Origin: Pseudomonas neuropathica
Lineage (GTDB): Bacteria; Pseudomonadota; Gammaproteobacteria; Pseudomonadales; Pseudomonadaceae
Length of the DNA stretch: 64,000 bases
Assembly (NCBI RefSeq): GCF_015461835.1
Contig: NZ_JACOPX010000004.1
Location: forward strand, 124,001-188,000
Reading direction: 5' to 3'
Within the stretch, counting starts at the first letter, position 1; each line of letters starts with the position of its first letter. This document shows, piece after piece, positions 54,573 to 62,781 of the stretch. Under the pieces are notes generated by a model. That model saw only the letters and a program-made list of their open reading frames with translations. It was not told the origin of the DNA and did no database searches. Both the position numbers and the translations under genes were made by a program.

Positions 54573-55348
54573 GCTTCTCCAGGTGCCTGGCCGTGGGCGG
54601 CGGCAGTACGCGCTTCGAGATCGCGCAGCGCGCTCAGTTCGACTTCAGTCGGTTCAGCGGTGTTTTCAACATGCTCGGCAAAACGAATCGCCCAACCGGT
54701 GGCCGCGACCACTTGCTCGCGGGTCACGCCCGGGTGCAGCGCGGTGACCACGAATTCGTGGGTGCCTGCTTCCGGTTCCATGATGCACAGGTCGGTGATG
54801 ATGCCGACCGGCCCGGCGCCCGGCAGGCCCAGACGTTTGCGCGAATCGCCGCCCTCACCGTGACCGACCGAGGTGATGAAATCGAGCTTGTCGACAAACG
54901 AACGCGCCGACTGTTTAAGGATGATCAGAACGCTTTTTGCCGAACCGGCAATCTCCGGCGCGCCACCGGCACCCGGCAGACGCACTTTCGGCGAGAAGTA
55001 ATCGCCAACCACGGTGGTGTTGATGTTGCCGAAACGGTCGACCTGCGCAGCGCCGAGAAAACCGACGTCAATGCGTCCGCCCTGCAACCAATAGCGAAAA
55101 ATCTCACCAGTCGGTACGACGGTGTCAGCGGTTTCAGCGAGTTCGCCGTCACCAATGGACAGCGGCAACACGCTTGGCTTGGCGCCAATCGGACCCGATT
55201 CGTAGATCAGCACCACGTCCGGCGAAGAAGTCAGGCGCGCAAGGTTGGCGGCTTTCGACGGCAGGCCGATGCCGACGAAGCACACCGAGCCGTTCTTCAG
55301 GCGACGGGCCGCCGCGACGGTCATCATTTCATTGGTGGTGTAAGTCAT
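54569..55348 (-). CDS. pcaJ: 3-oxoadipate CoA-transferase beta subunit PcaJ, 259 aa
   Basis: CoA-transferase beta chain: VCFVGIGLPSKAANLARL (about residues 23-40) and VLIYESGPIGAKPSVLPLSI with the catalytic Glu in YESG. Length 259 matches P. putida. TAATG overlap with pcaI and ATGA with pcaF show tight coupling. Confidence 0.96.
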   Translation of the reverse strand: MTYTTNEMMTVAAARRLKNGSVCFVGIGLPSKAANLARLTSSPDVVLIYESGPIGAKPSVLPLSIGDGELAETADTVVPTGEIFRYWLQGGRIDVGFLGAAQVDRFGNINTTVVGDYFSPKVRLPGAGGAPEIAGSAKSVLIILKQSARSFVDKLDFITSVGHGEGGDSRKRLGLPGAGPVGIITDLCIMEPEAGTHEFVVTALHPGVTREQVVAATGWAIRFAEHVENTAEPTEVELSALRDLEARTAAAHGQAPGEA

Positions 55349-56205
55349 TACTTGGCCTCCGAAGCAGCGGCCAGCTTGGCCTGGAACGCGCTGAAGTCAG
55401 CGCAGCCATGGATGTATTCGTTGATCCACGCGGTAAACGTCTCACGGTCACGGGCGATCGGATCCCACGCCTGGTAGAAACGATTGTCACGCTCGGTGTA
55501 ACCGTGGGCGTAGGACGGATGTGCGCCGCCGGGTACGTGGCAGACTGCGCTCAAGGCCCAGGTCGGCAGGACGCAGGCGTTCATCGGCGCCTTGAGGTCG
55601 TCGACGATTTCTTCGACGGTGACGATGCAGCGCTTGGCGGCCAAAGCCGCTTCTTTCTGCACACCGAGAATGCCCCACAGCAGCACGTTGCCCTGGCGGT
55701 CGGCTTTCTGTGCGTGGATCACGGTCACGTCCGGGCGCACCGACGGCACCGCCGCCAGCACTTCACCGGTGAATGGACAGGTCACGGTTTTGATCAGTGG
55801 ATTGACCTTCGGCAGGTCGGAACCGGCATAGGCACGCAGCACCGCGAACGGCAGGCCGGATGCGCCAGCGACGTAGGCATTGGCCAGGTCGGCATGGCTG
55901 TGCTCTTCGATTTCGAGAGCATGCGGCCATTGTTTCTCGACCGCGTCACGCAGGCGGTGCAGCGAACCGACGCCCGGGTTGCCGCCCCAGGAGAAAATCA
56001 GTTTGCGTGCGCAACCCGCGCCGATCAGTTGGTCGTAGATCAGGTCAGGCGTCATCCGCACCAGTGTCAGATCTTTCTTGCCCTGACGAATGATTTCATG
56101 ACCCGCTGCCGTAGGGATCAGGTGAGTGAAGCCTTCGAGTGCGACGGTGTCACCGTCGTTGACGAATTGCTTCACCGCGTCGTGCAGCGAAAGGATCTCA
56201 GCCAT
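55348..56205 (-). CDS. pcaI: 3-oxoadipate CoA-transferase alpha subunit PcaI, 285 aa
   Basis: AEILSLHDAVKQFVNDGDTV (about residues 2-21) and EGFTHLIPTAAGHEIIRQ are the alpha-chain N-terminus; GRTHG-like LLWGILGVQKEAALAA is also present. With PcaJ it moves CoA from succinyl-CoA to 3-oxoadipate. Start at 56205 with AGGAG; an upstream frame to 56274 lacks a ribosome site. A PcaR-type operator lies 105-135 bp upstream. Confidence 0.95.
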   Translation of the reverse strand: MAEILSLHDAVKQFVNDGDTVALEGFTHLIPTAAGHEIIRQGKKDLTLVRMTPDLIYDQLIGAGCARKLIFSWGGNPGVGSLHRLRDAVEKQWPHALEIEEHSHADLANAYVAGASGLPFAVLRAYAGSDLPKVNPLIKTVTCPFTGEVLAAVPSVRPDVTVIHAQKADRQGNVLLWGILGVQKEAALAAKRCIVTVEEIVDDLKAPMNACVLPTWALSAVCHVPGGAHPSYAHGYTERDNRFYQAWDPIARDRETFTAWINEYIHGCADFSAFQAKLAAASEAK

Positions 56206-56308
56206 GGAGCGGGCTCCTGTTTTTGTAGTGAATCGCCAGTGATAAAAAGGCGCGAGGTTCAGCGCCGGAGTCACTGCAGATTAAGCCTGGGGAAATGGCC
56301 AAACAATC

Positions 56309-56339
56309 CGATAATCGACTGAGTGTTCGTTTATCGAAC
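56309..56339 (-). promoter_or_regulatory. PcaR operator upstream of pcaIJF-HG
   Basis: GTTCG-TTTAT-CGAAC (56325-56339) is an inverted repeat, with a second element CGATAATCG (56309-56317). Both resemble the PcaR site GTTCGATAATCGCAC of P. putida. They lie 105-135 bp before pcaI. Confidence 0.7.
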
Positions 56340-56373
56340 AGATTGTTGTCAGCCTATCGGTTCGTGTTGCCTG

Positions 56374-56447
56374 CAAAAGATCGCAGCCTTCGGCAGCTAC
56401 AGGGTTACGCGTTCACATGTAGGAGCTGCCGAAGGCTGCGATCTTTT
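56374..56447. repeat. REP pair, GCAGCCTTCGGCAGCTCC family
   Basis: Two facing units; the left one is shortened (CAGCTAC). Between pcaI promoter and the pcaK stop. Confidence 0.93.
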
Positions 56448-56464
56448 CGCTTTACATCGAAATA

Positions 56465-57811
56465 TCAGGTCGCATCCGCATGACTGACCATGCCCTTGAT
56501 CACCACCGCCGTGGTCGCCAATGCCGCCGGAATCACCAACGCCGTCAACACCTGCTCGAAATTCCAGCCCAGCCCCAGCAACGTAGCGCCCATCCACGCT
56601 CCGAGAATCGCGCCAAAGCGGCCAATCCCCAGCATCCACGAGACCCCGGTCGCCCGCCCCTGAGTCGGATAAAACCGCGCGGCCAGCGACGGCATCGCCG
56701 ATTGCGCGCCGTTCACGCACATCCCCGCCACCAGCACCAAAGTCGCCAGCAACGTGATGTTGCCCAGGCTCTGCCCGACCGCGTAGGCAAACACCCCGGC
56801 CAGCAGGTAGAAAGTGCCGATGACCTTGTGCGGATTGAAGCGGTCCATGGCCCATCCCACAGCGACCGCGCTCAACACCCCGCCGAACTGGAACAACGCG
56901 CCAATAAATGCGGCTTGCTCCATGCTCGCGCCGCTGTCACGCATCAGCGTCGGCAACCAACTGGTCAGCAGATAAACAATCACCAGCCCCATGAAGTAGG
57001 TTAGCCACAGCAGCAAGGTGCCGGTGCTGTAAGTGCCGGAGAAGATCACCGCGAACACGTTGCGCGCCTTGACGGTTTTCTGTTCCGGTACGCTGAAGCT
57101 CGAGGCCTGAGCGACGGTGACCGGGTCGATCGGCGCCAGAGTCTTGCGCACTTTGTCCGTGCCACGATTGCGTACCACCAGATAACGCGCCGACTCCGGC
57201 AACCAGAACAGCAGCACCACAGCGAGGATCAACGGCAGGATCCCGCCGATCAGCAGCAGGCTGTGCCAGCCGAACGCCGGAATCAGCTTGGCGGAAATGA
57301 ATCCGCCGCCGGCCATGCCGAGGTTGAAACCGCAGAACATGCTGGTTACCAGCAGCGACTTCTTGCGCTCCGGGGTGTATTCCGAGAGCAGTGTGGTGGC
57401 GTTGGGCATTCCCGCGCCCAAGCCGAGACCGGTCAGGAAGCGCAGCACCAGCAGTTGTTCAACGTTAGTGCTGTAAGCCGAAGCAAGGCTGAAGGCGCCG
57501 AACAGAACCACAGCGCCCACCAGTACGACTTTTCGTCCAAAGCGGTCAGCCAACGGGCCGGAGCCCAATGCGCCGAAGACCATGCCAATCAGCGCGGCAC
57601 TCATCACCGGGCCAAGGCTGGCCCGGTCGATGCCCCAATCCTGCGACAGCGCCGGGGCGATAAAACCCATCGCGGCGGTGTCGAGGCCATCGAGAAAGAC
57701 AATCAGGAAACACAGGATCACCACGCGCCACTGATAGCGCGAGATCGGTTGGGCATTGATGAAGGTCTGCACGTCGAGGCAGTTACCCACAGCGGACTGA
57801 GGCTGGTTCAT
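56465..57811 (-). CDS. pcaK: 4-hydroxybenzoate/protocatechuate MFS transporter PcaK, 448 aa
   Basis: Twelve helices with the aromatic-acid/H+ symporter signature FLDGLDTAAMGFIAPALSQDW (DGxD motif in helix 1, about residues 39-59) and LADRFGRKVVLVG. It imports 4-hydroxybenzoate and protocatechuate and also serves chemotaxis in P. putida. Length 448 is identical to PcaK. ATG 57811 is preceded by A-rich AATAAAAATA. The 5' region of about 255 bp holds a 20-codon ORF and a PcaR operator. Confidence 0.95.
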   Translation of the reverse strand: MNQPQSAVGNCLDVQTFINAQPISRYQWRVVILCFLIVFLDGLDTAAMGFIAPALSQDWGIDRASLGPVMSAALIGMVFGALGSGPLADRFGRKVVLVGAVVLFGAFSLASAYSTNVEQLLVLRFLTGLGLGAGMPNATTLLSEYTPERKKSLLVTSMFCGFNLGMAGGGFISAKLIPAFGWHSLLLIGGILPLILAVVLLFWLPESARYLVVRNRGTDKVRKTLAPIDPVTVAQASSFSVPEQKTVKARNVFAVIFSGTYSTGTLLLWLTYFMGLVIVYLLTSWLPTLMRDSGASMEQAAFIGALFQFGGVLSAVAVGWAMDRFNPHKVIGTFYLLAGVFAYAVGQSLGNITLLATLVLVAGMCVNGAQSAMPSLAARFYPTQGRATGVSWMLGIGRFGAILGAWMGATLLGLGWNFEQVLTALVIPAALATTAVVIKGMVSHADAT

Positions 57812-57821
57812 TATTTTTATT
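57811..57821 (-). promoter_or_regulatory. Candidate Hfq/Crc site at the pcaK start codon
   Basis: On the minus strand AATAAAAATAA ends in the A of the ATG and contains AANAANAA in two registers (AATAAAAA and AAAAATAA). Confidence 0.6.
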
Positions 57822-57891
57822 CCACGCAAAAAACGCAGTCGAACGGCGGCCGGCCAGAGAGCGGCACGGTCACAAGAATAGAAGGTCTGGA

Positions 57892-57954
57892 TCAGGCGTT
57901 GCGGTGAACCCGGCAACAGCGGATGGGGCGGAGACAGTCGGAGAGCATGCGCAT
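57892..57954 (-). CDS. Possible 20-residue leader ORF upstream of pcaK
   Basis: ATG 57954 follows AAGAGG by 9 bp and opens 20 codons ending TGA 57892-57894. The peptide is Arg- and Cys-rich (MRMLSDCLRPIRCCRVHRNA). It lies inside the long pcaK 5' region, 81 bp before the pcaK ATG. It might be a regulatory leader or chance. Confidence 0.3.
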   Translation of the reverse strand: MRMLSDCLRPIRCCRVHRNA

Positions 57955-58065
57955 GGTGAGTTGCCTCTTGTCATTATTATGGGAGTCGGCAGTCCGGCGG
58001 GCTCATTCACATCAGCGCCGGATGACGCTGCCGCGACATTAATGATCCGAGGGTTTTAGCGTCAA

Positions 58066-58097
58066 TTCGATAAACGCAACACTGTGCGTTTATCGAA
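58066..58097. promoter_or_regulatory. PcaR operator between pcaR and pcaK
   Basis: TTCGATAAACGCA (58066-58078) and TGCGTTTATCGAA (58085-58097) are perfect 13-bp inverted repeats with a 6-bp spacer. Each half resembles the PcaR core TTCGATAATCGCA. Confidence 0.75.
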
Positions 58098-58104
58098 CAC
58101 TTCA

Positions 58105-58947
58105 TCAGGCAAACAACTGCGCACTGAGGTCGCGACTGGCGCTGAGCAGGCCCGGCAGGAAGCGCTGCTCCAGCTCGGTACGACTGACGCGACCGGCGTG
58201 GGTGCTGACGTTGAGCGCCGCAACGACCTGACCGGAAGCATCGTAGACCGGCACGGCAATCGAACGCAGACCTTGTTCCAGTTCCTGATCGACGATGCAC
58301 CAGCCTTGCTGCCGCACTTCCTGCAGGCATTCGAGCAACGCGTCGGGGGTGTGAATCGTGCGGCTGGTCTTGGCGACCAGTTCGGCGTGATCGAGGTATT
58401 CACGCAGCGAGGTGTCATCAAGTGCTGCCAGCAGAATCCGCCCCATCGACGTGCAATACGCTGGCAGGCGACCGCCCACCGACAGGTCCACCGAAATCAG
58501 CCGCTGGGTGGTCGCCGAGCGGGCGATGTAGAGAATGTCGTCGCCCTCCAGCGTGGCCATGTTGCAGGCTTCGTGCAGTTGTTCGCTCATGCGGTCGAGG
58601 TACGGCTGAGCGGACACTGCCAACGGCGTCGACGACAGATAGGCGTGGCCGAGGGTCAGCACTTTGGGCAGCAATGAATAGGTGCGACCGTCCGTGGTGG
58701 CGTAGCCGAGTTTGATTAGCGTATGCAGGCAACGACGCACGGCGGCGCGGGGAATCTCCGTGCGGTGGCTGATCTGGGCGATAGTCAGATGGCGCTTGCG
58801 CTCCTGAAACGCCTGCACCACCGCCAGACCACGAGCCAGCGAAGTCATGAAGTCCGGATCACCGGTCAGCGCCTGGATGCGTTTGGCCGGCGAGGCGACG
58901 ATCGGCGGCGCCACAGAGGTGAAGGAGTTGCGCATTTGATCGTTCAT
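58105..58947 (-). CDS. pcaR: IclR-family activator PcaR, 280 aa
   Basis: N-terminal IclR winged helix (about residues 35-90: ARGLAVVQAFQERKRHLTIA, then QISHRTEIPRAAVRRCLHTLIKLGYA) and C-terminal effector domain (PYCTSMGRILLAAL-like segment AYCTSMGRILLAALDD). It activates pca genes with 3-oxoadipate in P. putida and represses its own gene. Two operators flank it: 58066-58097 and 59033-59062. Confidence 0.95.
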   Translation of the reverse strand: MNDQMRNSFTSVAPPIVASPAKRIQALTGDPDFMTSLARGLAVVQAFQERKRHLTIAQISHRTEIPRAAVRRCLHTLIKLGYATTDGRTYSLLPKVLTLGHAYLSSTPLAVSAQPYLDRMSEQLHEACNMATLEGDDILYIARSATTQRLISVDLSVGGRLPAYCTSMGRILLAALDDTSLREYLDHAELVAKTSRTIHTPDALLECLQEVRQQGWCIVDQELEQGLRSIAVPVYDASGQVVAALNVSTHAGRVSRTELEQRFLPGLLSASRDLSAQLFA

Positions 58948-59032
58948 TTCTTGTCCTTTTATCCGGCACGGATCAATGGGCTATACAAGCGGCTCGCCGA
59001 CAAATGCACAAGCGTCGAACCAGCAAGATTGG

Positions 59033-59062
59033 GCGATTATCGAACCGCCGCCCGATAATCGC
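59033..59062. promoter_or_regulatory. PcaR autoregulatory operator upstream of pcaR
   Basis: GCGATTATCG (59033-59042) and CGATAATCGC (59053-59062) are perfect 10-bp inverted repeats with a 10-bp spacer. They lie 86-115 bp before the pcaR start and extend to GCGATTATCGAAC, close to the PcaR core. Confidence 0.75.
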
Positions 59063-59598
59063 AATCAGCTGTTGGGAGAGCGTCTAGCCATTTATGGGGC
59101 AAGCCAAACTTTGCGATTATCAGAATCACAGCTTTAGTTGTCCGACTAAATGGCGCCAAAAACAGATCACCCACCCAATAAGGGCCAACACGCACTTCAA
59201 CTAGTAACAAAAGTTGCGAGTCACAAAACAATCACACATCCGGAACCGTTTTTAACTTGGCAAAGATAGTCATTCCTGAATCGACCGCTATAATGCAGCT
59301 CAGTGGCACCTCGTTTTTAATCGCTGAGGTCGTCACCCGCTGCGGCGATGTCCATCGCCAACAGCCCGGCCAGCGCCTGACGCGAATCACTCATGCAACG
59401 CCTGCGCTCGCTGAAACAGGAAACTGATGCTGCGTCAGTTTTTATCTGGTGCCGTAGCCGCCTGTAACACGGAAGTCTTGATCGCCCCACCGTTTACACC
59501 AATGCCTGTCCGGGCGTTGAACTCGCGGTGGCTCCGTTCAACCGATTCGTTGCAGTGCGTTTCACCAGACACTTAACTCAACTCATACAGGTAGCACT
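59063..59598 (+). other. Intergenic region with a TATAAT promoter element
   Basis: A consensus -10 TATAAT at 59289-59294 has no good -35 at 17 bp. A 49-codon ORF (59427-59576) is listed separately. No gene is firmly supported. Confidence 0.4.
59427..59576 (+). CDS. Possible 49-residue ORF, unknown
   Basis: ATG 59427 lies 7 bp after ACAGGAAA. The product (MLRQFLSGAVAACNTEVLIA and a PPFTP segment) matches no family I know and ends 23 bp before the next gene's GTG. It could be a short upstream gene of the 59599 operon or chance. Confidence 0.2.
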   Translation: MLRQFLSGAVAACNTEVLIAPPFTPMPVRALNSRWLRSTDSLQCVSPDT

Positions 59599-59799
59599 GT
59601 GACGAAAGACGAACTGCGCGCGGAACTTGAGCGCCAGGAACAACGTTACAAGGAAGTTTACGGCGGGGAAGTCACCACCTACGCCGCTCAGCCCGAACCG
59701 GAACGCAAAGCATGGCGTAAACGCCCTACCGTTCAGGATCAGGTCTTCAAGCAGGAAATCGAAAAGATCGAAAAGGAACTCAAAGCCGAAGAGCCTTGA
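59599..59799 (+). CDS. Small conserved hypothetical protein, 66 aa
   Basis: GTG 59599 opens 66 codons. The product is strongly charged, with coiled-coil-like helices [19 protein letters not shown] (about residues 5-23) and [17 protein letters not shown] at the C-terminus. No membrane segment. It resembles small Pseudomonas proteins found near pit, but its function is unknown to me. A weak AGGT lies 8 bp upstream. Confidence 0.7.
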   Translation: MTKDELRAELERQEQRYKEVYGGEVTTYAAQPEPERKAWRKRPTVQDQVFKQEIEKIEKELKAEEP

Positions 59800-60173
59800 G
59801 CCACGGTTTTCGGATCTTCTGAAGGTTTGCGTCCACACCGGTTACAAGCGCGGTGGAACGACGATGCCTTGCGCGCCCGCTACCCGCGGGCAGCGGCCAT
59901 CAACCGGTCTGGCAGACTGAGGACGGGCGTCCTACACGTTTCACAGATATTTCAGACAAGCGTTTGAGACCCTTGCGCATGGCCGAAATCACCTGCAAAA
60001 CAATGCTTTTACTAACAAAATCAATGACTTGAAAAACCCTGCAAAACGCTAGGTTTTCATGTGCTGCAACAAATTAAATCGAAGAAGTGTGTAACCGATG
60101 AGCAGGTAGGGGATCGATTTCCAGTCTTTTCTGGCATAATCGCGCCCCCTTACGACCGGGTCAGAAAACCTTC
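59800..60173 (+). other. Intergenic region with a pit promoter element
   Basis: An extended -10 element (TGGCATAAT, 60132-60140) lies 34 bp before the pit start; no good -35 is visible. A T-rich, A-rich stretch around 59995-60090 suggests a regulatory region. No PhoB box is apparent. No gene is seen. Confidence 0.4.
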
Positions 60174-61649
60174 ATGATCGATTTATTCAGCGGACTGGAT
60201 GCTTGGGTGCTTGTGAGCCTCTTGCTCGCCCTGACGTTTGTCCTCGCCTTCGAGTTCATCAATGGATTTCATGACACCGCTAACGCGGTAGCCACTGTTA
60301 TCTACACCAAAGCCATGCCGCCCCACCTGGCGGTGTTCTTTTCCGGTGTGTTCAATTTCCTCGGCGTGCTGCTGGGCGGCGTTGGCGTGGCGTATGCCAT
60401 TGTCCATTTGCTGCCGGTTGAGCTGCTGATCAATGTGAACACCGGCCATGGCCTGGCGATGGTGTTCTCGTTGCTCGCCGCGGCAATCGCCTGGAACCTC
60501 GGCACCTGGTACTTCGGTATCCCGGCGTCCAGCTCGCACACCTTGATCGGTTCGATCCTCGGTGTTGGCCTGGCCAATGCCCTGATCAACGACATTCCGT
60601 TGGCCGACGGCGTGAACTGGCAGAAAGCGATCGACATCGGCGCCTCGCTGGTGTTCTCGCCAATGGCCGGTTTCCTGATCGCCGCGCTGATCCTGATCGG
60701 CCTGAAGTGGTGGCGTCCGCTGTCGAAGATGCACAAGACGCCGGAACAGCGCCGCAAGATTGACGACAAGAAGCACCCACCGTTCTGGAACCGTCTGGTT
60801 CTGGTGATCTCGGCCATGGCCGTAAGCTTCGTGCACGGTTCCAACGATGGCCAGAAAGGCATCGGCCTGATCATGCTGGTGCTGATCGGTATCGTCCCGG
60901 CGCAGTTCGTTCTTGACCTGAACAGCACCACGTACCAGATCGAACGCACTCGCGATGCGACCCTGCACTTGAGCCAGTTCTACCAGCGCAACGCCGATTC
61001 GCTGGGTGAATTCCTGGCCTTGGGCAAAAGCGTGGAAGGCGACCTGCCGGAGAAATTCCGCTGCAATCCGCAGCAGACCGAACCGACCATCAGCGCCCTG
61101 CTGCACACGCTTAAAGGCGTAGCGGACTACCATTCGCTGTCGTCCGACAGCCGCATCGAAGTGCGTCGTTACCTGCTCTGCCTGGACGACACCGCGAAGA
61201 AGGTTGGCAAACTGCCTGGCCTGGAAGCCCGTGAGAAGGCTGACCTCGACAAGCTGCGCAAAGACCTGACCACCACCACCGAATACGCCCCGTTCTGGGT
61301 GATTCTGGCGGTTGCGCTGGCTCTGGGCCTGGGCACCATGGTCGGCTGGAAGCGCGTGGTACTGACCATCGGTGAGAAGATCGGCAAGCAGGGCATGACC
61401 TATTCCCAGGGCATGTCGGCGCAGATCACTACTGCCAGTTTGATCGGTATGGCCAATATTTTCAGCCTGCCGGTGTCGACCACTCACGTGCTGTCTTCGG
61501 GCGTGGCGGGCACCATGGTCGCCAACAAGAGCGGCCTGCAGGGTGGCACGGTGCGTACCATTCTGTTGGCTTGGGTGTTGACCTTGCCGGCGACTGTGGC
61601 GCTATCGGCCGGGTTGTTCTGGCTGGCGTCGAAGGCGCTGGGTAGTTGA
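60174..61649 (+). CDS. pitA: Low-affinity inorganic phosphate transporter (Pit family), 491 aa
   Basis: Two duplicated PHO-4 signature halves: FEFINGFHDTANAVATVIYT (about residues 25-44) and FVHGSNDGQKGIGLIMLVLI (about 215-234), with about ten membrane helices and a central cytosolic loop (about 250-385). It carries metal-phosphate with protons across the inner membrane. ATG 60174 follows an extended -10 by 34 bp and no strong Shine-Dalgarno is visible. Confidence 0.93.
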   Translation: MIDLFSGLDAWVLVSLLLALTFVLAFEFINGFHDTANAVATVIYTKAMPPHLAVFFSGVFNFLGVLLGGVGVAYAIVHLLPVELLINVNTGHGLAMVFSLLAAAIAWNLGTWYFGIPASSSHTLIGSILGVGLANALINDIPLADGVNWQKAIDIGASLVFSPMAGFLIAALILIGLKWWRPLSKMHKTPEQRRKIDDKKHPPFWNRLVLVISAMAVSFVHGSNDGQKGIGLIMLVLIGIVPAQFVLDLNSTTYQIERTRDATLHLSQFYQRNADSLGEFLALGKSVEGDLPEKFRCNPQQTEPTISALLHTLKGVADYHSLSSDSRIEVRRYLLCLDDTAKKVGKLPGLEAREKADLDKLRKDLTTTTEYAPFWVILAVALALGLGTMVGWKRVVLTIGEKIGKQGMTYSQGMSAQITTASLIGMANIFSLPVSTTHVLSSGVAGTMVANKSGLQGGTVRTILLAWVLTLPATVALSAGLFWLASKALGS

Positions 61650-61670
61650 TCGCTAGCGGCACATGAGAAA

Positions 61671-61701
61671 GGCGCGATTCGAGAGGATCGCGCCTTTTTT
61701 T
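61671..61701 (+). terminator. Rho-independent terminator after pitA
   Basis: GGCGCGATTC and GATCGCGCC arms with a short loop, then TTTTTTT. Confidence 0.9.
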
Positions 61702-61727
61702 GTGTTTGGGGTTTGGGATTGGGGGCA

Positions 61728-62000
61728 TATCCGTTGCTGCGGGTGTTGCCGCTGGCGGTTTCGCTCTTACAGCGAGTCCCTTTTTCAAACGCCGGAGTGC
61801 CGGCCCAGCAAAAAGGAACCAAAAGGCTTTGCCCCTGGCGTACGGCACTTCGCTGAGGCTCAGTGTTCCCTCGCTACGGTGTCCATCCGGGGGCATCGCC
61901 TACGGTTTGCTTCGCTGCACCTCCTCTCGATGTATGCGGCTTCGCCGCACGGCGCTGCGCGCCTACCCCCGGATGAACACCTCCGCTCGGCCTGCCGATG
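61728..62000. repeat. Long intergenic repeat, left copy of an inverted pair
   Basis: This about 270-bp stretch (ATCCGTTGCTGCGGGTGTTG..CTACGGTTTGCTTCGCTGCA..CCTCCGCTCGGCCTGCCGA) recurs in inverted form at 62405-62677. It contains short stems (GCGGCTTCGCCGC). No gene; the frames through it carry no domain. Confidence 0.8.
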
Positions 62001-62053
62001 GGGCAAAAGATCAAAAGCCAAAGCCAGAGCAAGATCAAAAGCCAGATCAAGAG

Positions 62054-62316
62054 CCCCTCACCCTAGCCCTCTCCCGGAGGGAGAGGGGACTGACCGAGGC
62101 GTTTGCGAGAGGTACGCCGACGTGCAATATCGCGTTGAACTCAGATTCTGAAACAGATCAAAAGCCCCTCTCCCAGAGGGAGAGGGGACTGACCGAGGTG
62201 TTTGGGAGAGCTACGCCGACGTGCAATTCCGCGTTGAACTCAAATTCTGAAAGGCCCACAAATCGGCTCCCTCTCCCTCGGGAGAGGGCTGGGCGGGCGG
62301 CGTTCCGATGAGGGGC
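62054..62316. repeat. MITE-like long intergenic repeats, partial plus full copy
   Basis: Two tandem blocks each begin CCCTCTCCC(G/A)GAGGGAGAGG and contain GGGGACTGACCGAGG and TACGCCGACGTGCAAT. The second is complete and ends GGGAGAGGGCTGGGCGGGCG with CGATGAGGGG. Confidence 0.85.
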
Positions 62317-62404
62317 GAATCCAACACCGAACCAAAGCCGAACACCCGCTCTTCACCACTCAATAGGCCGAGTGTCAGCTCGCCTGCTCTTGATCTTGAT
62401 CCAC

Positions 62405-62677
62405 GGGCGACGTCGGAAGGCTGAGTGGAGGGATTGATCCGGGCGTGGGAGCGCAGCGACCGTTTGGCGCAGCCAAACACAGCGAGAGGAGGTGCAGCGA
62501 AGCAAACCGTAGGCGCTGCGCCCGGATCGATCCCGCAGCGAAGGAACCCCGAGCCCCAGCGAGCGGGCCGCACGTAGGAGCAAGCCTTTTGGGTTACTTT
62601 TTCGGCGTCTGGAAAAAGTGACCCGCCGTAAGGGCGGAACCCTAATCAGCAACACCCGAAGCAACGGATATACACCC
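62405..62677. repeat. Long intergenic repeat, right copy of the inverted pair
   Basis: Inverted, diverged copy of 61728-62000, including the complement of CTACGGTTTGCTTCGCTGCA and CCGTTGCTTCGGGTGTTGC. Together the pair encloses the MITE-like blocks. Confidence 0.8.
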
Positions 62678-62719
62678 AAAACCCCAAGAGCATGGTCGGC
62701 CCAAAGGCCGCCAAGACAC

Positions 62720-62748
62720 AAAAAAAAAGGGGCAACCGAAGTCGCCCC
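62720..62748 (-). terminator. Rho-independent terminator after ccoM
   Basis: On the minus strand GGGGCGACTTCGGTTGCCCC is followed by eight T residues. Confidence 0.9.
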
Positions 62749-62781
62749 AAAATGCCTTGCGTGCTCATCAATCCAGAAGAA

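Noticed and set aside
52596..54863. 755-codon plus-strand frame opposite pcaG, pcaH and pcaF
   Set aside because: It spans three well-identified minus-strand genes and has low-complexity shadow composition.
61663..62311. Open frames in the repeat region after pitA
   Set aside because: They lie entirely in non-coding repeat families that also occur elsewhere in other orientations.
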